Notes under the pieces: model-generated | What the model was told of the DNA's origin: nothing | Databases searched by the model: none | What the model saw: only the letters and a program-made list of their open reading frames with translations | Made by a program: the position numbers and the translations under genes | Part shown: one piece after another, positions 1-7,630 of the stretch | How the letters are laid out: every line of letters begins with the position of its first letter | Position numbering within the stretch: the first letter of the stretch is position 1 | Origin: Acidobacteriota bacterium | GTDB taxonomy: Bacteria > Acidobacteriota > Terriglobia > Terriglobales > Acidobacteriaceae | NCBI GenBank assembly: GCA_013289875.1 | Contig: JABCZC010000035.1 | Location: 1-51,203 of the forward strand | DNA: 51,203 bases | Direction of reading: 5' to 3'

Positions 1-84
1 CAGCCCTATATGAGGCCGCAGAAGATCCTTCGATCTCCGATCCCGTTCTTTTCAGCATCAGCCTCATCAAGCAAAAGTTCCCTC

Positions 85-737
85 CTAGCTAGTCGCCATG
101 TTGAGCCGCATCTCCTGACCGATGGCCCAGATAAAACCAGCAAGCTCCCTTGCGATAGCCGCGACGACGACCGTTGGCTTCTTGCCTCGGGCGACCATCG
201 AGCGATAGCGACTACACAATCTGGTCTGTGCCTTCCAAGGCGATATCGCGTATTTTCTTGGGCAATCGGACGAGGATCTCTGCCTTCTCCTTCGCGATGC
301 GTGCGGGGTACTGATAGCTCCACGCGGCTTCTATCAGCATGCGTCTGGCTTCGCGGTTACCGGTCTTGGTGATGCCACCCCGTCGAATCGTTCCGCCGCT
401 GGAATGCTCGGAGGGAACGAGACCGAGGTAGCCCATCAGAAGGCGCGGTGACCCTAGCCCTCACTAGGTCGCGAAGCGCTTCGTGTGTGGTGTCCGGGAC
501 CCACACTGGCGTTAGGTCCCCGTGCCGGTGGAGAATAGCCAACTTCTCAGAATCTCGTCGGTCAGTCTTGATCCGCTCGCCGGGCCTACGCGGGATCATC
601 GACGGTGCGGCCACCGTGCACTTGTGCCCGAGGCCTGTCAGTTGGCGATGGATGGACCCGCGCATTCTCAGCATGATTCCAGCGGCTATATTGCATGGCT
701 GCGATTCCGTACGAAAGCACAACGATCCCGACCACAA
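85..737 (-). pseudogene. Decayed IS110-family transposase
   Basis: Remnant of an IS110/IS902-type transposase (DEDD N-terminal domain plus C-terminal IS116/IS110/IS902 domain). The N-terminal part is recognisable from the motifs HRQLTGLGHKCTVAAPSMIP, RIKTDRRDSEKLA and LTPVWVPDTTHEALRDLV. The C-terminal part has MGYLGLVPSEHSSG and, after a stop at 212-214, continues in another frame as RYRSMVARGKKPTVVVAAIA and ends at 85-87. The N-terminal piece runs almost directly into the C-terminal piece, so the middle of the gene (roughly 150-200 residues of a normal 340-400 aa protein) is missing. The start is also unreadable. With an internal deletion and at least two frame changes it cannot be active. 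No terminal repeats were identified. Confidence 0.85.
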
Positions 738-1042
738 ACACCCCCGTCGATTTGCTGAGGGAGAAAGAACTGATCGAGAAGCGCGGCACAGGTGCGGGCA
801 CTCTGTTGCGTTTTGCGCGGCTGTGTTTGCCCATATCGCTCCCCCAGTATCACACGCATGTGACCGCGAGTCGCGGTTCTGAGCGTAATGTCGGCATTAT
901 GGAAGTTTCGACCCGGTTCCACGAATGTTCCGGATTGCCGGTGATTCGATCGCTACATTAGGCTCGGGGAACGCGGGGATGCTTTTGGGGTCAGATTCGA
1001 GATTTGGCTCGCCCACTGACCTGAATTAAGGAGGGTCATAGA
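738..1042. other. Stretch without a gene
   Basis: Short overlapping ORFs exist on both strands, but none resembles a known protein. Part of this stretch may be the degraded 5' end of the IS110 remnant. A purine-rich site (AAGGAGGG, 1028-1035) about 7 bases before position 1043 serves the next gene. Confidence 0.5.
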
Positions 1043-2236
1043 ATGCCTCATCGAGGAACGGCAGTACCGTCGGACTTCCCAGAAATACAAAAAGCTGCCC
1101 TCGAAGCGATTGCACCGATTCGCCCGGCAGATGAGAACACCAAAGCGCGGAAAGATACACTTTTCAGTGCAACGAGGAGCAGGGCTGGACGGATGCTCCC
1201 TGAGTATTACCTCGTGTATTTCTTGCTCGTCGAACTTCTCGGTTTCCGTAATCTTGGAAAGTTCGAAAAGCTTGCGTGGTCTGTCCCGATCGATTTCGGA
1301 GGTAAAGCATATCTCATCGAACATCGGAAGTTCGGGGTCGGTATTTTCGTACAGGACCCCGAGATCGACGAGCCAGCTTGTGAGGAGATCGTCAAGCTGA
1401 TCAAAGAAGGAGTAAAAACGGCAAAGCCGTTCTTCGTCTGGCTTGCGGAACAGGCGGTTAGCAAGTCAAAGCTGAATGTGGTGAATGAGAGCAGAGGTCT
1501 ATTCAGCCGCTATCAATATTTTCTAAAGACGTACAACGACATTCATAACGAAGCGGATCGACGGTCAGAGGAACGAATCGTCGAACAACACAGCGGCAGT
1601 GGCGGCACGAAGTGGACTTCCGTGTCGTTTCCTGCTGCTGAGCTTCGGACACAATCGCAATGGATGGCCCAAGCAGCTATCGACGCTTTCTTCAGTTGGA
1701 CTGAGCATGTGTTTATCCATATTGCGATTCTGACTGGCGAGGCAAAAACAGGCCCGGACGTTGCGAAGCTTGCCGTTTCACCTTGGTATAAGAAATTCGC
1801 CTCGGCCCTTGATTTAGGCGATGGCCACACAAAACAGCTGTACGAGAAGCTCGCAGCCATAAAAGAACAATTGCGCAATTTCATGGCACATGGAGCTTTC
1901 GGGAAGCGCGGTGAAGCATTCCACTTCCACTCCGGGGCTGGTGCAGTGCCCGTCCTTCTCACTGAAGAGAGGGGGAGCTATGGAGTCACCATTGATGGTG
2001 GGATCGCCTTCGACGAATCCAGCGCCCTCAAGGTGATCGACCAATTCATCGCCCACCTTTGGTCAGGAAAACGCGAGCCTGCTCGTATCTACATACAGGA
2101 GTCAGGACTCCCGCTCCTCCTGACGATGGCGAGCGACGGTACCTACTTGAGCGCAATGCGATCGACCGATGAAATGGAGGAGTTTGTCGACGGTTTGAGT
2201 CGACAATTTGATGACGCGGCAAACATGGATTGGTGA
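1043..2236 (+). CDS. Hypothetical protein with HEPN-like R-x4-H motif
   Basis: 397-aa soluble protein without signal peptide or membrane segment; I do not recognise a named family. The start follows a strong Shine-Dalgarno (AAGGAGGG). Residues about 215-290 are predicted helical and end with QLRNFMAHGAFGK, where R278 and H283 form an R-x4-H signature. That motif, in this helical setting (an earlier helix rich in Phe/Trp/His: FFSWTEHVFIHIA), is typical of HEPN-superfamily RNases used in toxin-antitoxin, Abi and CRISPR effectors. The N-terminal 200 residues look globular and have no motif I can name. It stands alone between an IS110 remnant and a tRNA-Leu 3' scar, which suggests island cargo. 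HEPN assignment and a defence role are inferences. It could equally be a non-catalytic HEPN-like protein. Confidence 0.75.
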   Translation: MPHRGTAVPSDFPEIQKAALEAIAPIRPADENTKARKDTLFSATRSRAGRMLPEYYLVYFLLVELLGFRNLGKFEKLAWSVPIDFGGKAYLIEHRKFGVGIFVQDPEIDEPACEEIVKLIKEGVKTAKPFFVWLAEQAVSKSKLNVVNESRGLFSRYQYFLKTYNDIHNEADRRSEERIVEQHSGSGGTKWTSVSFPAAELRTQSQWMAQAAIDAFFSWTEHVFIHIAILTGEAKTGPDVAKLAVSPWYKKFASALDLGDGHTKQLYEKLAAIKEQLRNFMAHGAFGKRGEAFHFHSGAGAVPVLLTEERGSYGVTIDGGIAFDESSALKVIDQFIAHLWSGKREPARIYIQESGLPLLLTMASDGTYLSAMRSTDEMEEFVDGLSRQFDDAANMDW

Positions 2237-2879
2237 GGCCCATTCAGTCCCCGACATCCCGCTGAGCTATTTGTACCGGGAGCCTCACCCTCCTGCCCAT
2301 GTCCTCGTCGAGGTTGTCCCGGACCCCCGCACCTGCCGAGTAGGCTAGGGAGAGCGCTGGCATTTCCCCGCGCTAATTCAAATGATCGGGCGAAACACTG
2401 CGCTTTTTTGAGGGGCGCAGAGCATCAAACACTGCGCCGAAAAGCAAAGTTTTAGCAAAGTTTGAAGAGTAAGAAATAGAGTTGTGGTACACCGCAATCA
2501 GCCCATAGACTGGTGCCGAAATCCAAAGCCTGCGCCTTTCAAAAAATTCAGGAAAGATATTTTAGAAATTCCCGACTGCGCCCGGGATGCGCTTTTCGTA
2601 GTAATGCAGGTTTATTTTCTATTTTGTAAATCTGCGCCACTGTTTCAGGACTGTGGTTCCGTCAACCCCTCAAAGGCGTCGGTGCCGCAGCGACCGGTGG
2701 GGCCCCGGACAACTCTCGAATATCTGGGGACAACTGGACTTTCCTTGTTGCTCGCACTGTAGCTAGTAATATAGCCGAGTGCCTGTGCCCAATTTTGTGC
2801 CCAGTGGCGGCTTGTACTGGCTTGTTTCTCTGAGGGCCGCGAAACTGGAAACCCGCATGAATACTGGCTCAACTCAATG
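2237..2879. other. Non-coding stretch with short repeats
   Basis: No convincing gene. The segment 2385-2460 holds two copies of AAACACTGCGC (near 2393 and 2428) and complementary CTGCGC/GCGCAG segments that could fold. ORFs here on both strands show no family similarity. The stretch leads into the tRNA-Leu scar and may be the degraded end of an integrated element. Confidence 0.4.
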
Positions 2880-2975
2880 TATGCAAGCCGCGCTAAGTTA
2901 TTGATTCGTCGTTCGCCGTGAACTTAGGATCTGGCGGGGAAACCCGTGGGGGTTCAAATCCCCCCTTTCGCACCA
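2880..2975 (+). repeat. Direct repeat copy A (leader plus tRNA-Leu 3' half)
   Basis: About 96 bases that recur, diverged, at 6422-6512 in the same orientation. The first ~43 bases (beginning TATGCAAGCCG and ending near GTGAACTTA) are not tRNA sequence, yet are clearly related in both copies. The rest is the 3' half of a tRNA-Leu. By eye about three quarters of positions match, with small indels. Confidence 0.8.
2923..2975 (+). pseudogene. Orphan 3' half of tRNA-Leu(TAG)
   Basis: It starts at the anticodon loop CTTAGGA (anticodon TAG at 2925-2927). The 3' anticodon stem TCTGG, a class II variable arm (CGGGGAAACCCG), a perfect T arm (GGGGG-TTCAAAT-CCCCC), the acceptor 3' strand CTTTCGC and an encoded ACCA follow. 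The matching 5' acceptor strand (GCGAAAG) and D arm are absent upstream, so this is not a functional gene. A break exactly at the anticodon loop is typical of the displaced tRNA 3' end left by integrases that recombine there. Confidence 0.85.
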
Positions 2976-3260
2976 ATAAGTTACACCTGCTCCCAGGGAT
3001 GGGCCCTCAGGCACTGTGCCCAAGGCTTTCGAGGCACTACAATCTCCCCTTCAGCGCATCGTTACATAGCGCATCCACTCAGCGGGGCGAAGAAATTCCG
3101 CAGCGCAGGGCGGATTGCGATGATTTCTGCCGCTCGCGTCGCCTGTCCGTCATTTCTATTGTCAATTGCACCAATGGCTTGCTGTTCTATATTTTCGGCT
3201 GGACAGGTAAGGCTACGGTTCGTCTGGAATCTTCGCTCGAGCGTTGAGGAGGAGTGGCGC

Positions 3261-5567
3261 GTGATCTGTCGGAAGTTCATCGGTTTCATGTTCGCCCTCT
3301 CTGTTGTGGTGATATTTTCAGCCAACGTTGCGCGAGCGCAATCGAAGACACCGCCGATTATCCCCGCACCAATTTCCTCCAACGCAACAACGGGCACTGT
3401 GAAAGTGTCCGATGGAGCAGTCATCTCTTTCCCAAATAACGATCCCGACGCCCAATTTGCGGCAGAATTCCTCACAGCCGTGGTGCAGCGTACACGGGGG
3501 ATCAAGCTCATGCTGCGTCCCGAGAGCGGCCAGGCTCCGAACCCTGCATTGATTGTGTTTCGTCGCAATCCGGCTGAGCACCCGATGAGGAGAGACAGCT
3601 ATGATCTGCAGATTTCTGACGAAGGCATCCAAATCACAGCGGCAGATCGCGGTGGATTGCTTTATGGCGCGGTAACCCTCTGGGGCTTGCTGACGGCGGA
3701 CGGTGCTCGCAACGGTGAGGCCGAATTGAATTGCGGCACGATTTCCGATGCTCCGGAACTCCCTTGGCGTGGCATTATGCTCGACTCCGCACGGCACATG
3801 CAGTCCGTTGAATTCATTCGACAGTTGATCGACTGGATGGCGCTGCACAAGCTGAATATCCTTCACTGGCACCTTACAGACGACCAGGGGTGGAGGCTCG
3901 AGATCAAGCAATACCCCAAGCTGACGGAGATCGGCGCCTGGCGTAAACTGCCATCCATCACAGGCACGACCACTCGATATGGCGGCTACTACACTCAGGG
4001 ACAAGTTCGCGGCCTCGTGGCCTATGCAGCGCAACGAAATATCACCATCGTGCCGGAGATCGAGATGCCCGGGCATGCCTCCGCGGCGTTGGCTGCATAT
4101 CCGCAATTCGGATCGTCGGATGTGCATCTCGCCACACCAGCGAGTGAATACGGTATCTTCCCGACTCTCTACAACGTGAACGAAGAGACTCTTACCTTCC
4201 TCGAAAATATTCTGACGGAGGTGATGCAGCTCTTCCCAGGCACATACATTCATGTCGGCGGAGACGAAGCGAAGAAGGATCAATGGAAGGCCTCACCGCA
4301 GATTCAGGCGCAGATGAAGGCGCTCGGCATCAAGGATGAGGATCAGTTGCAAAGCTATTTCATTAAGCGCATCGATGCCTTCCTTACAGCTCACGGACGC
4401 CGGACGCTGGGATGGGATGAAATTTTGGAGGGCGGCCTCGCATCCAACGCAACCGTCATGTCCTGGCGCGGCATGCAAGGCGGCATTGCCGCTGCGAAGC
4501 AGGGGCACGATGCGGTTCTGACGCCAACCCGTCCTCTCTACTTCAACTATCGGCAGAGCGATGCTGCCGACGAGGCTCCGGGGCGATTTGCGCTCAATAC
4601 ACTCTCCGATGTCTATCATTTCAACACTGCCCCAACGGAGCTAACTGCGGAAGAACGAAAGCATATCCTTGGTATTCAGGCAAACCTGTGGACTGAGTAT
4701 GTGATCACCGAAGATCGCGTGCAATGGATGTTATTCCCGCGAATGGCAGCACTGGCGGAGGCGGCGTGGCTCCCGCCAGAAAAGCGAAACTGGAACGACT
4801 TTCTCGCACGACTTGTAGTGCAGAAGAAGCGCTATGAAGCTCTCAATATTCACGATGCACCGAGCGCATTCCGCGTGAGAAGCACAGAGCATTTGAATTC
4901 TGGACAGAATCGGGTGTCGGTTGAACTCCATAACCAAACGGGCTTCGGCAAAATTCGATACACGGTCGACGGATCCGCTGTAACCGCATCGTCTCCCATC
5001 TACGAGAAGCCGTTCGATCTTTCTCTCCCGTCACGTCTGAGGGCAGCGACCTTTCACGATGGTGAGATTCCCGGAAGCGCCTTCGATCGGGAACTGGATG
5101 CGGTGAGCGTACGCCAGCGATTCAGCCAGGATTTGAATTTGTGCGTGAACGATCCATCGATCCAGATGGAGCCAGATCCGCCAGTTCCTGGCGGACCGGT
5201 GATGCTTGCAAACTATCAGAACCCATGCTGGATCTACGCCACTGCCGATCTGACCGGAATCAAAGGAATCGCAGCACAGGTTGACTCATTGCCGTATGTA
5301 TTCCACGACAGGCGTAGCAGGCCGCCGATGCCGCCACAGATTTCCGCCAAAAGCGGCGAACTGCAAGTGCGCTTGGATACCTGCAGTGGAGCTGTCATAG
5401 CAACCCTGCCACTGGAACCCGCGGTCGGCCATCGTAACGTCACATGGCTTCATACAGCACTACCGCCTCTGCAAGGAACGCATGATCTCTGCTTAAAGTT
5501 TGCAACCTCACAAACCGACCCGCTATGGGTGATCAATCTGGTGCAACTCGAGCCTGCGCAGCAATAA
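3261..5567 (+). CDS. Beta-N-acetylhexosaminidase, glycoside hydrolase family 20
   Basis: 768-aa secreted enzyme predicted to remove terminal GlcNAc/GalNAc from chitobiose, glycans or murein fragments by substrate-assisted catalysis. I place the start at GTG 3261, behind GAGGAGG (3246-3252). It gives a clean signal peptide ending ANVARA-QS, whereas any earlier in-frame start would run through the tRNA scar. A GH20b-like N-terminal domain (about 30-160) precedes the TIM barrel, which carries HWHLTDDQGW (about 199-208) and the catalytic pair D335-E336 in HVGGDEAKKDQW. A C-terminal chitobiase-like beta domain follows (YTVDGSAVTASSPIY), then a further ~150 residues. The gene converges on nagB with an 11-base gap, and together they would link extracellular GlcNAc release to amino-sugar catabolism. 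The pair is bracketed by the two tRNA-Leu scars. Confidence 0.93.
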   Translation: MICRKFIGFMFALSVVVIFSANVARAQSKTPPIIPAPISSNATTGTVKVSDGAVISFPNNDPDAQFAAEFLTAVVQRTRGIKLMLRPESGQAPNPALIVFRRNPAEHPMRRDSYDLQISDEGIQITAADRGGLLYGAVTLWGLLTADGARNGEAELNCGTISDAPELPWRGIMLDSARHMQSVEFIRQLIDWMALHKLNILHWHLTDDQGWRLEIKQYPKLTEIGAWRKLPSITGTTTRYGGYYTQGQVRGLVAYAAQRNITIVPEIEMPGHASAALAAYPQFGSSDVHLATPASEYGIFPTLYNVNEETLTFLENILTEVMQLFPGTYIHVGGDEAKKDQWKASPQIQAQMKALGIKDEDQLQSYFIKRIDAFLTAHGRRTLGWDEILEGGLASNATVMSWRGMQGGIAAAKQGHDAVLTPTRPLYFNYRQSDAADEAPGRFALNTLSDVYHFNTAPTELTAEERKHILGIQANLWTEYVITEDRVQWMLFPRMAALAEAAWLPPEKRNWNDFLARLVVQKKRYEALNIHDAPSAFRVRSTEHLNSGQNRVSVELHNQTGFGKIRYTVDGSAVTASSPIYEKPFDLSLPSRLRAATFHDGEIPGSAFDRELDAVSVRQRFSQDLNLCVNDPSIQMEPDPPVPGGPVMLANYQNPCWIYATADLTGIKGIAAQVDSLPYVFHDRRSRPPMPPQISAKSGELQVRLDTCSGAVIATLPLEPAVGHRNVTWLHTALPPLQGTHDLCLKFATSQTDPLWVINLVQLEPAQQ

Positions 5568-5578
5568 ATCCAAATCAG

Positions 5579-6316
5579 CTACGTCTTTTCCAACAGAGAG
5601 GCTGAATCGATGTCCAGAAACATGGTTAGGGTTGCATGTCTCTGCAGAATCGACGCGGGGACTGAAGGAACGACAGGTCCTTCAATGCTGGCTTTGACGG
5701 CCGTGCTCTTTCGCTGGTCGGGAACCACCGCAATGATTTCTTTGGATTTGAGAATTTGCTGAACGGACATCGAGATCGCCTGTTGAGGAACCTCATCCAG
5801 GGCTGCGAACCAGCCCTCATTTACCTGTTGGCGGCGACAACGAGCGTCCAGGTCTACGACAATATAAGGGGCTTCGGCTTCGAAGTCAGCTGGCGGGTCA
5901 TTGAACGCCAAATGGCCGTTCTCGCCAATGCCTACGAAAGCAATATCTACTGCACGGAAACTGATTTTCACATTGGCTTCGGCAATCATCTCGCGTGGAT
6001 CCCGTGCTCCATCCAGCAGGTGATAGTTGCTGATACCGGTCGGATGAATCAGCCTGTCGCGGATATACCGGGCAAAACTGGCCGGATGTTCGATTCCTAA
6101 GCCGATGTACTCATCAAGGTGAAAAAGTTCCACGCGCGGCCAGTCAACGGACCGATCACGCGTGAGGTTCTCAAGAAAGGCAATCTGAGATGCACCAGTC
6201 GCCGCCACAAGCACAACGGTTTCTTGTACAGCGAGGCGGGATCGGATGGAAGAAGCTGCGAGACTCGCGGCTCCCTGAGCCATTTCGAATGGATTAGAGA
6301 ATACCTTGATGTCCAT
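5579..6316 (-). CDS. nagB: Glucosamine-6-phosphate deaminase
   Basis: Converts glucosamine-6-phosphate to fructose-6-phosphate and ammonia, the committing step of GlcNAc use. It is 245 aa, close to the usual 240-265. Visible motifs are the N-terminal sugar-isomerase fold, FHLDEYIGL (active-site Asp region), ASFARYI and the family hallmark VGIGENGHLAFNDP. I chose ATG 6316 over the earlier in-frame start at 6391 because GGAGAA lies 8 bases upstream and the protein begins in the family manner (MDIKVFSNPFEM). No nagA or nagE-like gene is beside it here. It may also be a 6-phosphogluconolactonase-fold paralogue, but the GENGHLAFN motif favours NagB. Confidence 0.92.
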   Translation of the reverse strand: MDIKVFSNPFEMAQGAASLAASSIRSRLAVQETVVLVAATGASQIAFLENLTRDRSVDWPRVELFHLDEYIGLGIEHPASFARYIRDRLIHPTGISNYHLLDGARDPREMIAEANVKISFRAVDIAFVGIGENGHLAFNDPPADFEAEAPYIVVDLDARCRRQQVNEGWFAALDEVPQQAISMSVQQILKSKEIIAVVPDQRKSTAVKASIEGPVVPSVPASILQRHATLTMFLDIDSASLLEKT

Positions 6317-6421
6317 CTTGATTCTCCAGTCGGCTCCGAGAGCCATTGAACGACCTCTGATGTTTTGAGGAACGGTGCCTCGAAGCGGCATGAAATGCGT
6401 GAAATACTGTCGTGTCTGATC

Positions 6422-6512
6422 TATGCAAGCCGTGCTAAACTACTGATTCCTTGTTCCGGTGAACTTAAGACCTGCGGGGAATCGCGTGGGTTCAAGTCCC
6501 CTGTCGCACGAA
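6422..6512 (+). repeat. Direct repeat copy B (leader plus tRNA-Leu 3' half)
   Basis: The more degraded copy of the repeat at 2880-2975. The leader TATGCAAGCCGTGCTAAACT and the segment CCGGTGAACTTA correspond base for base over most of their length. Small deletions lie in the middle of the leader and in the T arm. Confidence 0.75.
6464..6512 (+). pseudogene. Orphan 3' half of tRNA-Leu(TAA)
   Basis: Anticodon loop CTTAAGA (anticodon TAA at 6466-6468), stem CCTGC, variable arm GGGGAATCGCGT, a damaged T arm (GGG-TTCAAGT-CCC, apparently short of two G) and acceptor strand GTCGCAC. No 5' half (expected GTGCGAC) occurs upstream and CCA is not encoded. Its acceptor and anticodon differ from the copy at 2923-2975, so it derives from a different Leu isoacceptor, not from a simple duplication. 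Confidence 0.75.
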
Positions 6513-6550
6513 GCCGGCCCTTATCGATTTACTGTACCCTTGAAGGCAGT

Positions 6551-6862
6551 ATGAATCCCAGCCATCCACAACCGAAAATTCAGATGGTCAAGTCGCAGGA
6601 CTATCGCGAGAACTACGCCAACAGCGTTCAGGTGCGCGTCAGCGTGTGGGACTTTTATCTCGCGTTCGGCCTCGTCCACCAGGAATCGCCTGATCAGGTC
6701 ACCATCGAGAACGCTCAGGGCATCTACATCAGTCCGCAGCAGGCCAAGGCGCTCTGGAACATTCTCGGTCAGAACATCGGGCAGTACGAGCAGACCTTTG
6801 GCGCTATCGCACTCGAACCGCAATCGCACCCTCTCCCTATGCCGCAAGGCCCGATCCACTAG
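6551..6862 (+). CDS. DUF3467 family protein
   Basis: 103-aa cytoplasmic protein of unknown function. It has the typical DUF3467 layout: YRENYANSVQVRVSVWDFYLAFG, then an internal strand pair and a helix SPQQAKALWNILGQNIGQYEQTFG. I chose ATG 6551 because upstream in-frame codons run through the tRNA scar. GAAGG just before it can act as ribosome site. The protein ends with a short Pro-rich tail. It stands alone, so the neighbours give no clue. Members of the family are often described as small binding proteins, but no reaction is known to me. Confidence 0.8.
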   Translation: MNPSHPQPKIQMVKSQDYRENYANSVQVRVSVWDFYLAFGLVHQESPDQVTIENAQGIYISPQQAKALWNILGQNIGQYEQTFGAIALEPQSHPLPMPQGPIH

Positions 6863-7279
6863 GACCCGGCTCTCGCTCTCTACATTTCGGCACAATAAAG
6901 ATCGTGATGGGCTGCGCGGAAAAGATCGCACTGAGGGGTGCTCGTGGTAGTGCCTACCGCAGGGGCGGCACTACTGGTCGGGCGACGATTGCGTTGAGGT
7001 TGGCATTGCTATATTGGTAGACCCTTGCCATGTCGTCCTTAATCACATTTCTCTATCCATTTGGACTGTTCAGGCTGTCAACACCAAGCCTGCCGGATGG
7101 GCCGCAGGTCGCTCCAAATACGCAACAGCATTCAACGCCCCCGGAACTAATCCGGGAGCCATCCGTATCCCCGAAAGGAATTGTTTTTTAGCACTCGATA
7201 GAAATTTGTCCGGAGGTGCGCTACTCACACGTTTAACAGTCGCAACATCGAATACCAACTCTGTACCAGGAGAATCACA
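6863..7279. other. Intergenic stretch with an inverted repeat
   Basis: No gene supported. It contains an 8-bp inverted repeat GTAGTGCC (6947-6954) / GGCACTAC (6967-6974) with a 12-base loop and no T-run, so it is more likely an operator or structural element than a terminator. The promoter of the following sigma-factor operon should lie here, but I cannot assign it. Confidence 0.4.
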
Positions 7280-7630
7280 ATGAGCGAATTCCTGTTCCTG
7301 TATCGTGGCGGAGACTCGTCCGGCTCCGCCTCTCCCGAGGAAATGCAACAAACCATGCAAAAATGGGTCGCATGGATGAAGGCGCTTGGCGACGGCGGCA
7401 ACCTGAAGGCGATAGGCAATCCGCTGGAGCCGTCGGGGAAAGTAGTCAAAGGCAAACAGAAAAGTGCCGTTACCGACGGCCCGTACGCGGAAGCCAAAGA
7501 CCTCGTCGGCGGCTACACTTTAGTGGAAGCCGGGGACATCAACCAGGCGGCAGAACTCGCCTGGGGCTGTCCTATTTTCGAAACAGGCGGCTTTGTAGAA
7601 GTGCGGCCCATCAGGCAGATTAATATGTGA
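7280..7630 (+). CDS. DGPF/YCII-domain protein, partner of the ECF sigma factor
   Basis: 116-aa YCII-related protein. The DGPF-family signature appears as SAVTDGPYAEAKDLVGGYTLVEA in the middle of a ferredoxin-like alpha/beta fold, preceded by FLYRGG and a helix MQKWVAWMKALG. It begins at ATG 7280 after CAGGAGAATC (a good ribosome site). Its stop codon overlaps the start of the downstream sigma factor (TGATG), so the two are translationally coupled. DGPF proteins beside ECF sigma factors with a long C-terminal extension are the hallmark of the ECF42 group. The biochemical role of the DGPF partner is not established. Confidence 0.9.
   Translation: MSEFLFLYRGGDSSGSASPEEMQQTMQKWVAWMKALGDGGNLKAIGNPLEPSGKVVKGKQKSAVTDGPYAEAKDLVGGYTLVEAGDINQAAELAWGCPIFETGGFVEVRPIRQINM

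Noticed and set aside
2484..2762. 92-aa ORF on the plus strand and the overlapping 75-aa minus ORF
   Set aside because: No family resemblance, no ribosome site, and the plus frame has Cys/Phe-rich composition unlike neighbouring genes.
2880..2975. Intron-split tRNA-Leu (group I intron in the anticodon loop)
   Set aside because: The break lies at the anticodon loop, where such introns occur, but no 5' half with GCGAAAG and a D arm is found upstream, and no intron core is recognisable.
2946..3260. N-terminal extension of the GH20 enzyme
   Set aside because: The frame is open but runs through the tRNA fragment. The signal peptide and ribosome site at 3261 decide the start.
6947..6974. Inverted repeat before the sigma-factor operon as terminator
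   Set aside because: No T-run follows, and it is about 85 bases after the DUF3467 stop; kept only as a structural note.
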